The translations under genes and the position numbers were made by a program. A stretch of 64,000 bases of DNA from a virus, in the IMG/VR virus record IMGVR_UViG_3300040856_003054, positions 62,001 to 126,000 of that record. One strand, given 5' to 3'. The notes under the pieces are model-generated. The model was not told where the DNA came from. It saw nothing but the letters and a program-made list of their open reading frames with translations, and ran no database searches. How positions within the stretch are numbered: position 1 is the first letter of the stretch; every line of letters starts with the position of its first letter. Below, piece by piece: positions 41,463-54,700 of this stretch.

Positions 41463-42233
41463 ATGGCAAAAGGATTTACTGTTAAAGCTGCTGCTCCCAC
41501 AAAAAAGACAGAAGCAGAGTGGGATTATGGTGCAATTAAAGAACGAATGAAAGGTAAGACAATTGTATTTTGTCTTCCTGGTCGTGGATGTTCTTTTATC
41601 TTTCTGAAGAACTTTGTGCAACTGTGCTTTGATATGGTACAGAATGGAATGAGTATTCAGATTTCTCAAGATTATTCTTCGATGGTTAACTTTGCACGCT
41701 GTAAAGTATTAGGTGCAAATGTTCTCCGTGGTCCGAAGCAAATTCCTTGGGACGGTAAACTACAATATGATTATCAACTTTGGATTGATAGTGACATTGT
41801 ATTCACCACAGAAAAGTTCTGGCAATTGTGTGACGTTGCATTTCCTGCAGAAGGTGAGGATCGTCCTATCAGTGCTGGATGGTATGCAACAGAAGATGGT
41901 CACACAACCTCAGTAGCACACTGGTTGGAAGAAGATGATTTCCGCAAGAATGGTGGAGTCATGAACCACGAAACTGTGGAATCGATCAGCAAGCGTAAGA
42001 AGCCATTCACTGTGGACTACACAGGTTTTGGATGGGTGCTCATTAAGAAGGGTGTCTTTGAGAACCTTGAGTATCCTTGGTTTGCTCCGAAGATGCAAGT
42101 CTTTGAGTCCGGAGCTGTTCAGGATATGTGTGGAGAGGATGTATCATTCTGTCTTGATGCAATTGAAAAGGGTTATGAGATCTGGTGCGATCCTCGTATC
42201 AGAGTGGGACATGAAAAAACTCGTATTATCTGA
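41463..42233 (+). CDS. Glycosyltransferase-like protein
   Basis: This gene encodes 256 residues. WIDSDIVF (107-114) is a DxD-type motif (metal and nucleotide-sugar binding), preceded by strand/helix pattern GKTIVFCLPGRGCSFIFLKN. It is followed by conserved-looking TVDYTGFGWVLIKKGVFE and GEDVSFCLDAIEKGYEIW, as in GT2/GT-A folds. Related proteins sit next to baseplate genes in T4-like cyanophages, as I recall. It may glycosylate DNA, a virion protein or host glycans; the substrate cannot be read from sequence. Confidence 0.72.
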   Translation: MAKGFTVKAAAPTKKTEAEWDYGAIKERMKGKTIVFCLPGRGCSFIFLKNFVQLCFDMVQNGMSIQISQDYSSMVNFARCKVLGANVLRGPKQIPWDGKLQYDYQLWIDSDIVFTTEKFWQLCDVAFPAEGEDRPISAGWYATEDGHTTSVAHWLEEDDFRKNGGVMNHETVESISKRKKPFTVDYTGFGWVLIKKGVFENLEYPWFAPKMQVFESGAVQDMCGEDVSFCLDAIEKGYEIWCDPRIRVGHEKTRII

Positions 42234-42382
42234 TGAAACAATACAACGTACTTTACAAAGGACGTAAAATTTATACAAACCTCAGTGCAGAAGAGTGTAC
42301 TGAGGTTCTTCAAGAACTTTCTGAGCGTTTTTACTCGGAAGAGGATTTTGATCTAAATTTAATTGAAATGGAGGAAGTTTAA
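42233..42382 (+). CDS. Conserved small acidic protein
   Basis: This gene encodes 49 residues. QYNVLYKGRKIYTNLSAEEC then EVLQELSERFYSEEDFD, a strand-strand-helix pattern I recall in cyanophages. The ATG shares one base with the preceding TGA, and the TAA shares one base with the next ATG. AGGAAG at 42372 serves the next gene. Confidence 0.66.
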   Translation: MKQYNVLYKGRKIYTNLSAEECTEVLQELSERFYSEEDFDLNLIEMEEV

Positions 42383-42516
42383 TGGCACTCAAAGGTAATC
42401 TGTTCCAATCTGGAGCACCTAAGAAAACACGTCAAGGTTGTTCTTCTCGTACACTACTCAGTGCGACCTCTCGTAATGGTCGTAAAAAGAAGTATCGTGG
42501 ACAAGGTAAAGGTTAA
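42382..42516 (+). CDS. Conserved tiny basic protein
   Basis: This gene encodes 44 residues with many Lys/Arg, Gly and Ser (SGAPKKTRQGCSSRTLLSAT, then RKKKYRGQGKG). I recall similar very short basic proteins in nearly all T4-like cyanophages; they could bind nucleic acid. ATG overlaps the previous TAA. Confidence 0.68.
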   Translation: MALKGNLFQSGAPKKTRQGCSSRTLLSATSRNGRKKKYRGQGKG

Positions 42517-42542
42517 ATATTAATAGATCTGTAAGTTGATAC

Positions 42543-43160
42543 ATGTACCATCTCGATTCCAATGATGAATGGAAATCGATTCATGTAGAAGATTTGTGGG
42601 TATATAACAAACTGATCTTAAATACTCATCTAAGACATCTCTGTGGACCTACAGGGGTGTCTGTTCCATATTCAGGATATTATATCGTCCGACCAAGTAT
42701 TAATTTACTTGGGATGGGAAGATTTTCTCGTATAGAGTGGATTGATAAAGAAACAGAACACTTTCATCCAGCAGAGTTTTGGTGTGAAATTTTTAAAGGT
42801 GAACACATGAGTGTTGATTTTCACTATAAAAAGTCATCATTAGTTGTAATTGGAGAAAGAGAATTGGAAGATCCATTCTATAAGTGGAAAAAATGGCATA
42901 AGATAGATAGAGAAGTAGAGTTTCCTGGAATATTAAATGATTTAAAGGGAGATTATGAGTGGATAAACTGCGAATTCATTGATAATAATCTCATAGAAGT
43001 GCATTTTAGAAGAAATCCTGACTTTAGATACGGAAATTCCGTTGCCATTCCTGTTTGGATTGGAGAAAAAGTAGAAGAAAAAGAAAATTTAACATTTGTA
43101 GAAGAGAAAGATTACTTAAGAGAAGGTTTTTATATCAATAACGGGATAGTAACCCCGTAA
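42543..43160 (+). CDS. Conserved phage protein, possibly ATP-grasp-like
   Basis: This gene encodes 205 residues. DLWVYNKLILNTHLRHLCGP and GVSVPYSGYYIVRPSINLLG are followed by GMGRFSRIEW, HFHPAEFWCEIFKGEH and later NCEFIDNNLIEVHFRRNPDF. I recall this pattern as a conserved protein of T4-like cyanophages. The lysine/strand layout and the final E-x-H-x-R-x-N-P segment vaguely resemble ATP-grasp enzymes. The assignment is uncertain. Confidence 0.65.
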   Translation: MYHLDSNDEWKSIHVEDLWVYNKLILNTHLRHLCGPTGVSVPYSGYYIVRPSINLLGMGRFSRIEWIDKETEHFHPAEFWCEIFKGEHMSVDFHYKKSSLVVIGERELEDPFYKWKKWHKIDREVEFPGILNDLKGDYEWINCEFIDNNLIEVHFRRNPDFRYGNSVAIPVWIGEKVEEKENLTFVEEKDYLREGFYINNGIVTP

Positions 43161-43193
43161 AAAGTTCTGATCTAACAAATCAGGAGCAAAGAG

Positions 43194-43448
43194 ATGACCA
43201 AAAAAGTCGATAAAGACCAAAATTTCATGAAAAATGAGTGGGGAACTGAATTTTTATCATCAGAATATGGTTGGGAGGAGAAAATCCAGAAGCAAAAGAT
43301 GCTTCGAGAGATTGCAAATGATGATGCAACACCAAAAAAACACGATTTTATGGTTCAAAATGAGTTACATGCAAAAATTCGTAACGATGAGGACTATGAT
43401 GATTGGGAATATGGAACAGAACCTCTTTATGAATCAAAAAATCTCTAA
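43194..43448 (+). CDS. Small charged protein of unknown function
   Basis: This gene encodes 84 residues with a good upstream AGGAGCAAAGAG. Acidic and basic residues alternate (QKQKMLREIANDDATPKKHD, RNDEDYDDWEYGTEP). It lies just before the late promoter of the baseplate operon. Function is unknown. Confidence 0.66.
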   Translation: MTKKVDKDQNFMKNEWGTEFLSSEYGWEEKIQKQKMLREIANDDATPKKHDFMVQNELHAKIRNDEDYDDWEYGTEPLYESKNL

Positions 43449-43454
43449 TAAATA
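43447..43454 (+). promoter_or_regulatory. Late promoter AATAAATA for the baseplate operon
   Basis: NATAAATA match overlapping the preceding stop, 20 bases before the gp25 start at 43475. Confidence 0.7.
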
Positions 43455-43474
43455 AGATAGATTTATAATTTTCC

Positions 43475-43876
43475 ATGCCTGTAGAACGGGTAAGTAAAGG
43501 TTTCAAAGACATTAGCGCATCATTTCAGGTCAATCCGTTGACCTATGATTTGATTGCGATTAAAAACGAAACTGCAATTGCCCGTTCAGTTCGTAATCTT
43601 GTCTTGACTGCACAAGGAGAAAGATTTTTTAATCCTATTCTTGGATCAAAGGTAAGTAGATTATTATTTGAAAGTGTTGATGAGATAACAGCATCTGCAA
43701 TTCAAGAAGAAATCACAACAACGATCAATAATTTTGAACCAAGAGTTAATTTACTATCAGTAGATGTCTCTCCAGATTATGATAATGGAGAATTTAATGT
43801 AACCGTCAGATATGAAATTGTTGGAATTGATGTATTACCTCAACAATTATCATTTGCATTACAACCAACACGCTAA
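43475..43876 (+). CDS. 25: Baseplate wedge subunit gp25
   Basis: This gene encodes 133 residues, the size of T4 gp25 (132). GPW/gp25 family features: ARSVRNLVLTAQGERFFNP near residues 36-54 and the EPR triplet in NNFEPRVNLLSVDV (about 88-101), which in contractile systems anchors the sheath-initiating core bundle. The next gene is gp6, the partner in the wedge. Under late promoter control. The stop overlaps the next ATG. Confidence 0.95.
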   Translation: MPVERVSKGFKDISASFQVNPLTYDLIAIKNETAIARSVRNLVLTAQGERFFNPILGSKVSRLLFESVDEITASAIQEEITTTINNFEPRVNLLSVDVSPDYDNGEFNVTVRYEIVGIDVLPQQLSFALQPTR

Positions 43877-45777
43877 TGACATTAGTAAATTTCGCTAATT
43901 TAGATTTCGATCAAATCAAAACTTCGATTAAGGACTACCTTAGATCGAATTCAAATTTTACTGATTATGATTTTGAAGGGTCAAATCTATCAGTAATTAT
44001 TGATGCGCTTGCATACAATACTTACATTACCTCATATAACGCAAATATGGTTGCGAATGAGGTATTCATTGATAGTGCAACTTTAAGAGAGAATGTAGTA
44101 TCTCTTGCGAGAAATATTGGATATGTTCCAAGATCAAAAAGATCTGCAAGAGCAAAGATATCCTTCTTTGTTGATACAAGCAACTTTACTAATGTCCCTA
44201 CTCAATTGACACTTAAGGGTGGTCTAGTATGTACGACACGCTCTTTTGGAGATGAAAGTTACTCTTTTATTATACCATCAGATATAACAGTTCCAGTTAC
44301 AGATAATATTGCAGAGTTCAATGATATTGAAGTATATGAAGGAACAAGAATTACAGAGAATTTTACGATAAATTCCTTTGATTTAAATCAAAGGTATATT
44401 CTAAGCAATGCTGGTATTGATACTAGAACATTATCAGTTAGCGTTAGACCGAGTGAACTATCCACCGTTTCTAGAAAATATAATCTTGCAGATAGCTTAT
44501 TTGATGTAACTCCACAATCGGCAGTATTTTTCATTCAAGAAGTAGAAGATGAAAGATATGAATTAATTTTTGGTGATGGTGTATTTGGCGTTCGACTTGA
44601 AGAGCCAAATTATATCACCGTTAGTTATACTGTATCAAATGGAGATAATGCAAATAATCTTTCATCTTTTGTTTTTAGCGGTACAATCGTAGATCAGAGT
44701 GAAAGAGTAATCACCTCTGGAATCTCTCTTATAACCACCGTAGAAGCGTCTACATTGGGTTCTGAGATAGAAACGGTAGAATCTATCAAAAAGTATGCAA
44801 CTAGAATATATGCTTCTAGAAACAGAGCAGTAACAGCAGCAGATTATGAAGCATTGATTCCAACGATTTATCCCGAAACTGAATCAGTGTCGGTTTATGG
44901 TGGAGAAGAACTAACTCCTCCTCAATTTGGAAAAGTTTTTATTAGTATCAAACCATATAATGATAGATATCTTTCCAATTTAATCAAGGATAATATAAAA
45001 AGAGAACTTAGACAATATGCAGTTGCCGGTATTATTCCAGAGATTATAGATCTTAAGTACCTTTATGTTGAAGCAACAGCAAATGTTTATTACAATACCA
45101 ATCTTGCACCATCTGCAAACTTTGTAAAGAGTATCATATCATCAAATGTCAATACATATGCAGATTCTACCGAACTTAATAAGTTTGGTGCTAGATTTAA
45201 GTATAGTAAGTTTCTGAATATTATTGATGGAAGTCACGAATCAGTTACTTCAAATATCACAAACATAATTATCCGCAGGGATCTAAGAGCAGTTTTAAAT
45301 ACCTTTGCAGAGTATGAAATTTGCTTTGGTAACAGATTTCATATTAAAAACGTGAATGGATATAATATAAAATCATCTGGATTTAGAATCAGTGGAATAT
45401 CTGATACTGTTTATATGTCAGATGTACCAAACTCAAATATGCGAACGGGTTCGATTAATATTTTCAAGTTAAATTCTCCTACAGAACCACAAATTGTAAA
45501 ACGAAATGTGGGAGTTATTGACTATATTAAAGGTGAGATAAAACTTTATCCGATTAATATTATATCCACTGAAATAAACAGAGGAACACCAATTATTGAA
45601 ATATCAACATCACCGTATTCAAATGATGTTATTGGATTGCAGGATCTTTATTTGCAACTAGATATTAATAACACTTTGATTAATATGGTTTCAGATAGCA
45701 TAGAATCTGGAGCTGATGTTTCAGGAACAAATTATAATGTTTCATCAAGTTACTCAAACGGAATTTACATAAGATAA
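43876..45777 (+). CDS. 6: Baseplate wedge subunit gp6
   Basis: This gene encodes 633 residues (T4 gp6: 660). The N-terminus MTLVNFANLDFDQIKTSIKD, followed by IIDALAYNTYITSYNANMVA and SLARNIGYVPRS, is characteristic of gp6/J-like baseplate proteins. A baseplate_J-type core (about 230-420) follows. It forms the inner baseplate ring with gp25 and gp53 in T4. The order gp25-gp6 with a one-base overlap supports the call. Confidence 0.93.
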   Translation: MTLVNFANLDFDQIKTSIKDYLRSNSNFTDYDFEGSNLSVIIDALAYNTYITSYNANMVANEVFIDSATLRENVVSLARNIGYVPRSKRSARAKISFFVDTSNFTNVPTQLTLKGGLVCTTRSFGDESYSFIIPSDITVPVTDNIAEFNDIEVYEGTRITENFTINSFDLNQRYILSNAGIDTRTLSVSVRPSELSTVSRKYNLADSLFDVTPQSAVFFIQEVEDERYELIFGDGVFGVRLEEPNYITVSYTVSNGDNANNLSSFVFSGTIVDQSERVITSGISLITTVEASTLGSEIETVESIKKYATRIYASRNRAVTAADYEALIPTIYPETESVSVYGGEELTPPQFGKVFISIKPYNDRYLSNLIKDNIKRELRQYAVAGIIPEIIDLKYLYVEATANVYYNTNLAPSANFVKSIISSNVNTYADSTELNKFGARFKYSKFLNIIDGSHESVTSNITNIIIRRDLRAVLNTFAEYEICFGNRFHIKNVNGYNIKSSGFRISGISDTVYMSDVPNSNMRTGSINIFKLNSPTEPQIVKRNVGVIDYIKGEIKLYPINIISTEINRGTPIIEISTSPYSNDVIGLQDLYLQLDINNTLINMVSDSIESGADVSGTNYNVSSSYSNGIYIR

Positions 45778-45783
45778 GAGAAT

Positions 45784-48700
45784 ATGTCAGAAACAAGAGT
45801 AAAAATTCAATCCATTATTGAGAATCAAATTCCGGATTTTATTGCCGAAGAATCTCCTCTTTTAATTGAGTTTTTAAAGCAATATTATATTTCTCAGGAA
45901 TATCCTGGAGGTTCTTCTGATTTAATACAAAATATTGATAAGTATACTAAACTTAACGAAATTTCAAAATCTGAAGAATCAACCATTTTACTTTCGGATA
46001 TATCTTTTTCTGATACTACTATTACAGTAAGAGATCCTATTTTTACAAAAGGATTTCCTGATAGATACGGTATTATTCAAGTTGATAATGAAATTATCAC
46101 TTATACTAGTAAAACTCTTACAACTTTTGAGGGTTGTATTCGTGGATTTAGTGGAGTAACTTCATATACAAAACCAAACAGACCAGAAGAACTTGTATTT
46201 ACTTCCTCTGTAGCAGAAGACCACTTAGCAGGCGCAATTGTTTATAATTTAAGTTCTCTATTCTTGCAGCAGTTTTTGCGAAAAATAAAATATCAGTTTA
46301 TTCCTGGGTTTTCCGATAGATCTTTTGATTCAAATTTGAATGAAAATTTATTCATCAAACAATCTAAAGATTTTTATGATTCGAAAGGAACAGATAAATC
46401 TTTTAAAATTTTATTTGCTGCATTGTATGGAGAAAATGTAGAGGTAATTAAACCAAGAGATTACTTGTTTAAACCTTCGGATGCAGGGTATCGAAGAACA
46501 AAAGATCTTGTAGTCGAGTCATTGTTAGGAAATCCATTAGATCTTTTGAATAAAACTCTTTATCAGGATGAATATTCTGATTATGGAATTGAAGAATCTT
46601 ACGCATCTATTACAGATGTAGAGAAAATTTTCTTAGGTGGAAAAGAGTACTTTAAATTAAGTTTTGACTCGGATTTTGATAAAGATATTATTCTTGATGG
46701 TTCACTTTATGGTAATTTTTCGCTTCATCCAAAAACAATTAATATTTCTTCGGTATCTGCAGGATCAACTATATTAGATGTTGATTCCACCATTGGGTTT
46801 CCCACATCAGGAACAATTATAACAAAATATTCCAATGGTTCTGAGGCATCTTTAACTTATAATGGCAAATCAGTAACTCAATTTTATAATGTAATCAACA
46901 TAAGTTCGGAAATTTCTTCTGGAGAAGAAATTAGATTAGATGTGTATGCATATGGTTATTCTGGTATAACAACTGAAAATAAAATAACAGTAAGGGTGGG
47001 ATCAGTTTTAGAAGAAGTTGAAATATTAGAAAATACTTATCTATTTGAAAAAAATGATACTGCTAGAATTAAAACTTTAGGAATTTCTTTGGATAATGCA
47101 AAAACATCCAATTGGATTGAAAATATTGCAAATAATTACAAAGTAGCATCATTTTTATTGCAAGATATATCTAATTATACTTACGATTTAACTCTTTATG
47201 ACAATCACAATTTTAGAATTGGTGATAAATTAAATATTATTAGTAGTAACTCCGAATCTAATGATAGTATTGTAATAGATGTTCTTGATGAGAAAAGAAT
47301 TTCTATTAGAGGTCAAGGTCAATTAAATTCCAATTTATCTTATATTGTTAGTAGATATATTTTAAAACCAAATTCTTCATTATATTCATATTTAGATAAT
47401 GGCACTGCAAATATACAAAACGTATACACAAATTATTTTGATGAAGTTTTAGTCGCTTCTTCTTCTATACCTTTTTATTATGATCAACTTTTAAATCCTT
47501 TTGATAAGAAAGTTACATTTTCTGGAAATTTCAGTGGTATTGTATTACAAATAACATCCAGCGGAAGAGATCATGGTTTTTATACAGGAGATAAAGTTTA
47601 TTATTCTCCTGGAAAAATTGTTACTAGTACAACAGGTGTTGATGGAGAAATCGTCAATGTAACTACAGAAAGTAAATTTCCAGAACTTGTTGAGGGATTA
47701 TATTACGTTAAGAGAGTTAACTCTACTAGCATTAGTTTATCAAAAAGTCCATCAAGTTTAGCAAATAATGAATTTATTTCTGTCTCTGGTACAGTTACTT
47801 CTAATACAATATCGTATTATGATTTTGCAAATAAGAGTTTACAACCTCAGAACATTCTGAGAGAAGTAACTAATCCAGTAAATAAGAGTGGTAATTATGA
47901 AACAAATCCCGGAAAAATTGGTATTCTTGTTAATGGAGTAGAAATCCTAAATTACAAATCTGCAGAAACCATTTTCTATGGTCAGATTGATAATTTAGAG
48001 GTATCTTCAAGGGGAAGTGGATATGATGTGTTAAATCCTCCTAGTTTGGACATATCGGATCCTCAAGGTATTGGAGCAACAGGTATTTGTGCAGTAAATG
48101 GATCTCTGCAAAGAATTGAAATAATTGATCCTGGTTTTGACTATGTGAATAAACCATTTGTCACGATTACTGGAGGAAATGGTAAAAATGCTTTAGCAGA
48201 AATTAATATGGTTTCTGTTGAACATAATTCATTCTTTAATGCAGAATCATCTTCAGCTAATGTAAATCTATTTACTGATACGATTGGATTTGCTACTTAT
48301 CATAAGTTTAGAGATTATGAAAGAGTCATCTACCTGCCAGATGGTCAAAAAGGTATTGCAGGTCTAACTACTGAAGCATCTTACTACGTTTCAGTAATCG
48401 ATGGATTCAATGTAAAACTTCATGAAAAAGAAAGTGAAGCAATATCTGGAATCAACACAGTCAATCTCAATGATTATGGAACAGGTATCCATAGATTTAA
48501 AGCAGCAGTTAGAAAAGAGGTCATTTCTGACATCATTGTAACTAATTCTGGTGAAGGATATCAAAATAAAGAAAGAAGTATATCAGTTTCAGGAATTAGT
48601 ACTGCATTAAGCACAATTAATATTGAATCTCATGGTTATTTGACAGGTGAGGAAATAGTATACTCAACTAATGGTGCTGTAATTAGTGGACTAAACACTG

Positions 48701-51700
48701 CTTCTCAGTATATTGTCAAAAAAATTGATGAAAATTCCTTTAAATTAGCATCTGTTGGATTGGGAACAACATCAAAAACATATTATCTTGAGACAGAACA
48801 GTTTATAAAATTTGGTTCAACTGGTTCTGGTACGCATACATTCAACTATACACCTATAGATGTAAACATAACTGGAAATATTGGCGTATCTACTCTTTTC
48901 GGTCAAGATTTTTCCGCAAAAATTCAACCAATCTTTAGAGGAAGCATTGATTCTGTTTATTTGACTACAAAAGGATCAAATTATGGTTCTGAAGAGGTTA
49001 TTAACTACAATAGACAACCTATTTTTGACCTAATAAGTGGAACTGGTGCAGAATTAATCACTATAGTTAATAATCAAGGAAAAATTGCCGAAGTTTTGGT
49101 ATCAAGACCTGGTTCTGGTTATAACAGTCCTCCAAATTTATTAATCAATGGAAAAGGTAATTATGCAAAACTAACACCTATTATTGAAAATGGACAATTA
49201 GTTGAAGTTAAAGTAATAAACGGTGGAATTGGGTATGATGGCGGAACTACTATAGATGCTATTCCTGCTGGACAAAATTGTAGATTATTTGCAAATATTC
49301 AAAAGTGGACTGTCAATTTATTCCAAAAATATTTTAATATACTTGGAGATGATGATGGAGTTGTTACATTATCTGATAGAGATTCTTACGGTTTACAATA
49401 TTGCCATTTATATTCTCCGAGAAAGTTGAGACAGTCATTATATGCAAAATCTCAAGATGGTAGTAATGTTAGTAATGTAATTGATGATTTAACTTTATAT
49501 GGTATAACAGACCTGCGAGAAGTAAATAATGAAGAAATATCCTCTACATATCATTCTCCAATAATTGGTTGGTCATATGATGGCAATCCAATTTATGGCC
49601 CTTATGGATATTCAACTCCAACGGGTGGAACTGCAAAGTCAATGGTTTCTGGTTATGAATTAGTTTCAAAACCGAATAGACCTTCTCTAACTTATTTTGC
49701 ACAAGGTTTCTTCAATGAAGATTATGAATTCAAAGGAAATGGTGATTTGGATGAGCATAATGGTAGATTTTGCATAACTCCAGATTTTCCAAATGGAGTT
49801 TATGCATATTTTTCAACTATCAGTTCTGGTTCTGTAGACACAGATGGTCCTTTTAGAGGATATAAAAGACCAACTTATCCATATTTAATTGGAACAAGTT
49901 TCTATTCACAACCAAATAGTTTTAACTTCAGTAAAGAATCCAATCAAGATGAATATAAGTTTGATAGTTTTAAGTGGTTCAGAAGTACTCTCAACTATGC
50001 TCTGAAGAGTTCAAATAGTTCTTACAACTATATCTTCAATCCAGATAAAGTTAAAAATCAAACAGTAAATGTAAATTATGCATCAAGAGGAAAAGTAGAA
50101 ACTATCGGAATTTTAACTGGTGGCACAAACTACAATGTTGGTGATAGATTAATATTTGATAATTCAGGAACTGGTGGATTAAATGCTGCAGCGAAGGTAG
50201 AAAAAGTTTTTAGTAAAGATGTAACCAATGTAAGTGCATCAACAACTTCTTTCTCCTCAGTAGAATTTTCTACTTTAGATGGTTCTGGTCAAATTATAGG
50301 ATTTACCACTGCTCCACATGGACTCAAGAATCTTGAGTTAGTCAATGTATCTGGATTAAACACCTACTTCTCAAAAATAGAAGGGACTTATAATATTGGA
50401 GTTCGGACAGATAACTTCATCACTACTCTAGGCATATCAACAATTGGTGTAACTGGACTTACTACCTACTTCTATTTGTCAGGAATTCTAGATTTTCCTT
50501 ATATTAGAGAAAATGACATTCTTGGAATTGGAACTCAAGAAAAAGTAAAAGTTCTTAACGTAGATTCTACTTCTGGAAGAATTAGAGTACTAAGAGGGTA
50601 TGATTCAACAGTAAGTTCTGCATACACGGCAACCACACCACTTTATGAAGATCCTAGAAAGTTCAGAATTAATACTGGATTCAAAACGGATTATGCATAT
50701 TCAGTAAATAGAGAAATTTATTTTAATCCTCAAGAATCTGTAGGTATCGGAACTAGTGCATCTGTAGGCGTTGGAACTATTGTTGTATTTTCACTTCCAG
50801 GTGTTGGTGTTACTCAGGTATTTGTTCCTTATCAATCAATTTATCTACCAAATCATCAGTTAAGAACTGGTGAAAAGGTAAATTACTCAACAAATGGAGG
50901 ATCTGAAATTCTTGTATTTGATGGCATTTCTTCTTTCTCTTTGCCACAGACACAAGATCTTTATGTTGCAAATATTTCAAATAATTTCATAGGTGTTTCG
51001 ACCGTTAAGATTGGTCTTGGAAGCACAGGTTTCGTCGGAGTTGGAACAACAAACTCGGTTGGACTTCTATTCTTTGATAATTTTGGTACTGGAGATTATC
51101 ATAGTTTCACTACAAGAAGAGAATCCATTATCGGTGAAATATCTAAAAATATTGTTACAGTTGCAACAGCATCAACACATGGTCTCTCAGTTGGAGATAC
51201 TGTTGATATGGTTTCTGTACCAAAAGATACCGAAACTATTGTAGTGAAGTATAATGATAATAGTAGAAGAGTAGTATTTAAACCCCAATCATTCTTAGCA
51301 ATTAATGTTGATACAAGCGAAGATACAATTTACATAGAAAATCACGGTTTCAAAAATGGTGATAAAGTTGTTTATACTTCAGCATCTCCTTCAGGTGGAT
51401 TATCCAACGAAGGAATATACTACATTCTATACTATACAAAAGATAAGGTACGCCTATGTTCTACGAAATATGATCTAAACTTGAATGTTCCAAATTATGT
51501 GAACATAACCAGTGCTTCGGATGGTACTTTATCTCTAATTAATCCTCAACTCAACATATACAGAAATAAGGTAGTTGTATTTGATCTTTCTGATTCTTCT
51601 CTCTCTTATTTGAGTGGGCCCACTTTATACTCTGCTTTTGATCTCAATTTCTACAAAGATGCTGATTATAAGTATGAATTTGAAGGGACTGGAATATCTA

Positions 51701-54700
51701 GAAATTTTGAAGTAATTAGAAGTGGTAGAGTTGGTATTGATACAACTGCTAGAGTTTCAATATTACTGAATGATAGTGTTCCTGATAATTTCTTTTATAG
51801 TTTAGAAAATATAAATGAAGATTTTATCGGAGACATTAAGAAAGAGATAATTGTAGATACTGAAGTTTATAATCATAATCAAATTAATATAATATCCAGC
51901 AAATATACTGGATCTCATAGAATTACTGGTATTGGAACAACAAATGCATTTACCTTTGACTTGACCGATTATCCAGAAACAGATTCATATGATCAGATAA
52001 CATCAAATCTTTATTATGAAACAAACTCTTCTACTGCTTATGGTGCAATATCTAGAGTTAATATTATTAATGGTGGTTACAATTATCAATTTACTCCAGG
52101 AATCAGTACAGTAATTAGCAATCATGGATCGGGTGCTATTTTTGAAGTGCAAAGTAACTCAATAGGAAGTATCATTAAGGATGAAATAGAAGATATTGGA
52201 TTTGATTATCCAACTGACTTAACATTAAGTCCTTCCTTAAACCTCCCCGAAATACTTCAGATTGAACCACTGGCATCTTTTGTTGATATTACCATTCTCT
52301 CTGCAGGTAAAAACTACTTAACTCCACCTGGACTTGTTGTAATTGATGGTTTCACTAAAAAAGTTGTTTCTGATGTCGATTTAAGATATGAAATTGGCGC
52401 AACTAAAGTTATAATTGTTAAGAATACTTATGGAATGTATAATACAACTCCTACAATTATTCCTATCAATAATTCTAATGGTGTTGGTATTAATACAATA
52501 TCATATAACTCAACTACCAAAGACGTAACTGTTGGATTTAATACTGGATTCAGTGATGTATTTCCATTCTCAGTTGGTGATGAAGTATTAATTGAAAATA
52601 CAAGTGTTGGCGTTGGTTCTACAGCAAAAGGATATAATTCATCTGCTTATGATTACAAATTATTCACTGTTACTTCGGTAAATTCTGCTCTTGGGGGAAA
52701 TACTGGATCTATAACTTATAACTTATCAGATTATCTATTTGCAGGTGAATTTCCCGGTATTCCTGATTTGAGTGTTTCTACTGGTAGAGTAGTTAATAGT
52801 AATGATTTTCCAATTTTTGACATAAAACTCAAGAAAAATGATTTCTTTGTTGGAGAATCTGCCATTTCTCAATCAGGAATTGGTATCGTAGAGAGTTGGA
52901 ACAACAAAATTGAGTATCTTAAAGTTTCAACTGATAGTGATTTGTTAGTTGGAGAAACTTTGACTGGTCAATCATCAAACACTAGAGGTGTTATAAAGAA
53001 AAAAATTGACTTTAACTCATTTATTAAACTATCAGCAATTTCAAAAGTTAATAAGGGATGGATTTATGATACTGGATTCCTCAACAATAATGTACAGAGA
53101 ATAGCGGATAATAACTACTACCAATACTTCTCATATTCTCTCAAATCAAGAGTTCCTCTTGAAACTTGGAACGATTCTGTTCAATCGTTGAATCATACAT
53201 CAGGATTCTTGAAATTCTCTGACTTAATGATTGAAAACCAAGATGTGGATATAACATCCGCTAAGGTATTTACAGAAGATAGTATTGCTGATTTAACTGT
53301 AGATATTGTCGGAAAGGGAAATCTAAATTGCGTTTACACTTTTGATCTTGCAACTGAAAAAACAACAAGAATCGGAAATGGATTGGTTTCTAATGAAATT
53401 ATCTTACAAAATAGAGTTTTAACCGATTATTTTGAGTCAATAGGTAACCGAGTTCTAATTATTGATGATATTAGTGATCAGTTTAATAGTAATCCAAGAT
53501 CAACTAGATTCAGTACAGTCGATGAATTTGAATTGGCATCCGCAAGAACTAAAAAATACTTTACTTATGTAAGAGATAAGAGATTTACTGCAGAAAGACA
53601 AATCCTAATTGTTTCTCTTCTACATGATGGTACTTATGGTTATTTAAATCAGTATGGAAGAGTCGAAACTTATATAGATTTGGGATCTTTTGACTTTAAT
53701 ATAAGTGGAACACTCGGCCAACTTAATTTCTATCCAATTAAATATTCAGTTAATGATTATGATATTTCTTTAGTTTCTCATGATCTTAAAAGTAATATTT
53801 CTGGTATAGGTCAAAGTTCTCTTGGCAATATTGTTGATTTAAAATCAAGTCAATCTACTATTCCATCCGGATCTTCTTCTGCAACCAATATTGTTTCAAT
53901 AGCAAATACATATAGATCTGCAAAAGTTTTGGTTGAAATTGGATTTGTTGATGGTTCTTATTATGAATTTGATGAAATAAATTTACTTCAAGATGGAACT
54001 AATGTTGATATTGTTGATTATGGGCAGATAACAGATAATACTATCACAAATCCATATGGTATTCCAGGTCTAGGAACTTATATTCCGTATATTGACGGAT
54101 CTAATATAAAAATTGACTTTAAACCAAATTCAGTTCTTGGAGTTGGTGTAACAATTAATACATTAACTATTTCGATTGCAAGTTCTATTTCTTCACCAAT
54201 AGGCATAGGGACAGAAGAACTTATTACTGGATATATTAGTTCAGGAATTTCTTCTATTACTGCTTCAGTATCTCCTGTTGAAAATATAATTACAGAGTAT
54301 CCAAATAACCATGCGTGTGCTTATTACATAGTAAGTGTTGAAGATACTACAAACCAAAAATATCAAATGTCAGAGGTTATTGTAATTGATGATGGTAATG
54401 ACACATCAATTACGGAGTATGGAATAATACAAACGCATTCATCACTTGGAGCAGTTGGTGCAGCTGTTAGTACAAATGGAACACAATTGACATTCACACC
54501 AGAACCAAATATTGATGTTCAAGTGAGGGTTTTTCAAAATGCACTAAGTTTAGAAAAGATTAATGTTGATCAGAATTCTATAGATTTTACTAATGCAGAA
54601 ATTACTAGTAATTTTGGAATTTATGAAGGAACTGATAGATCTGTGAAGAGAAGTTTTGATCTTACTCACAATCAAAGTCCAATTTTCTTAAGATATTTTG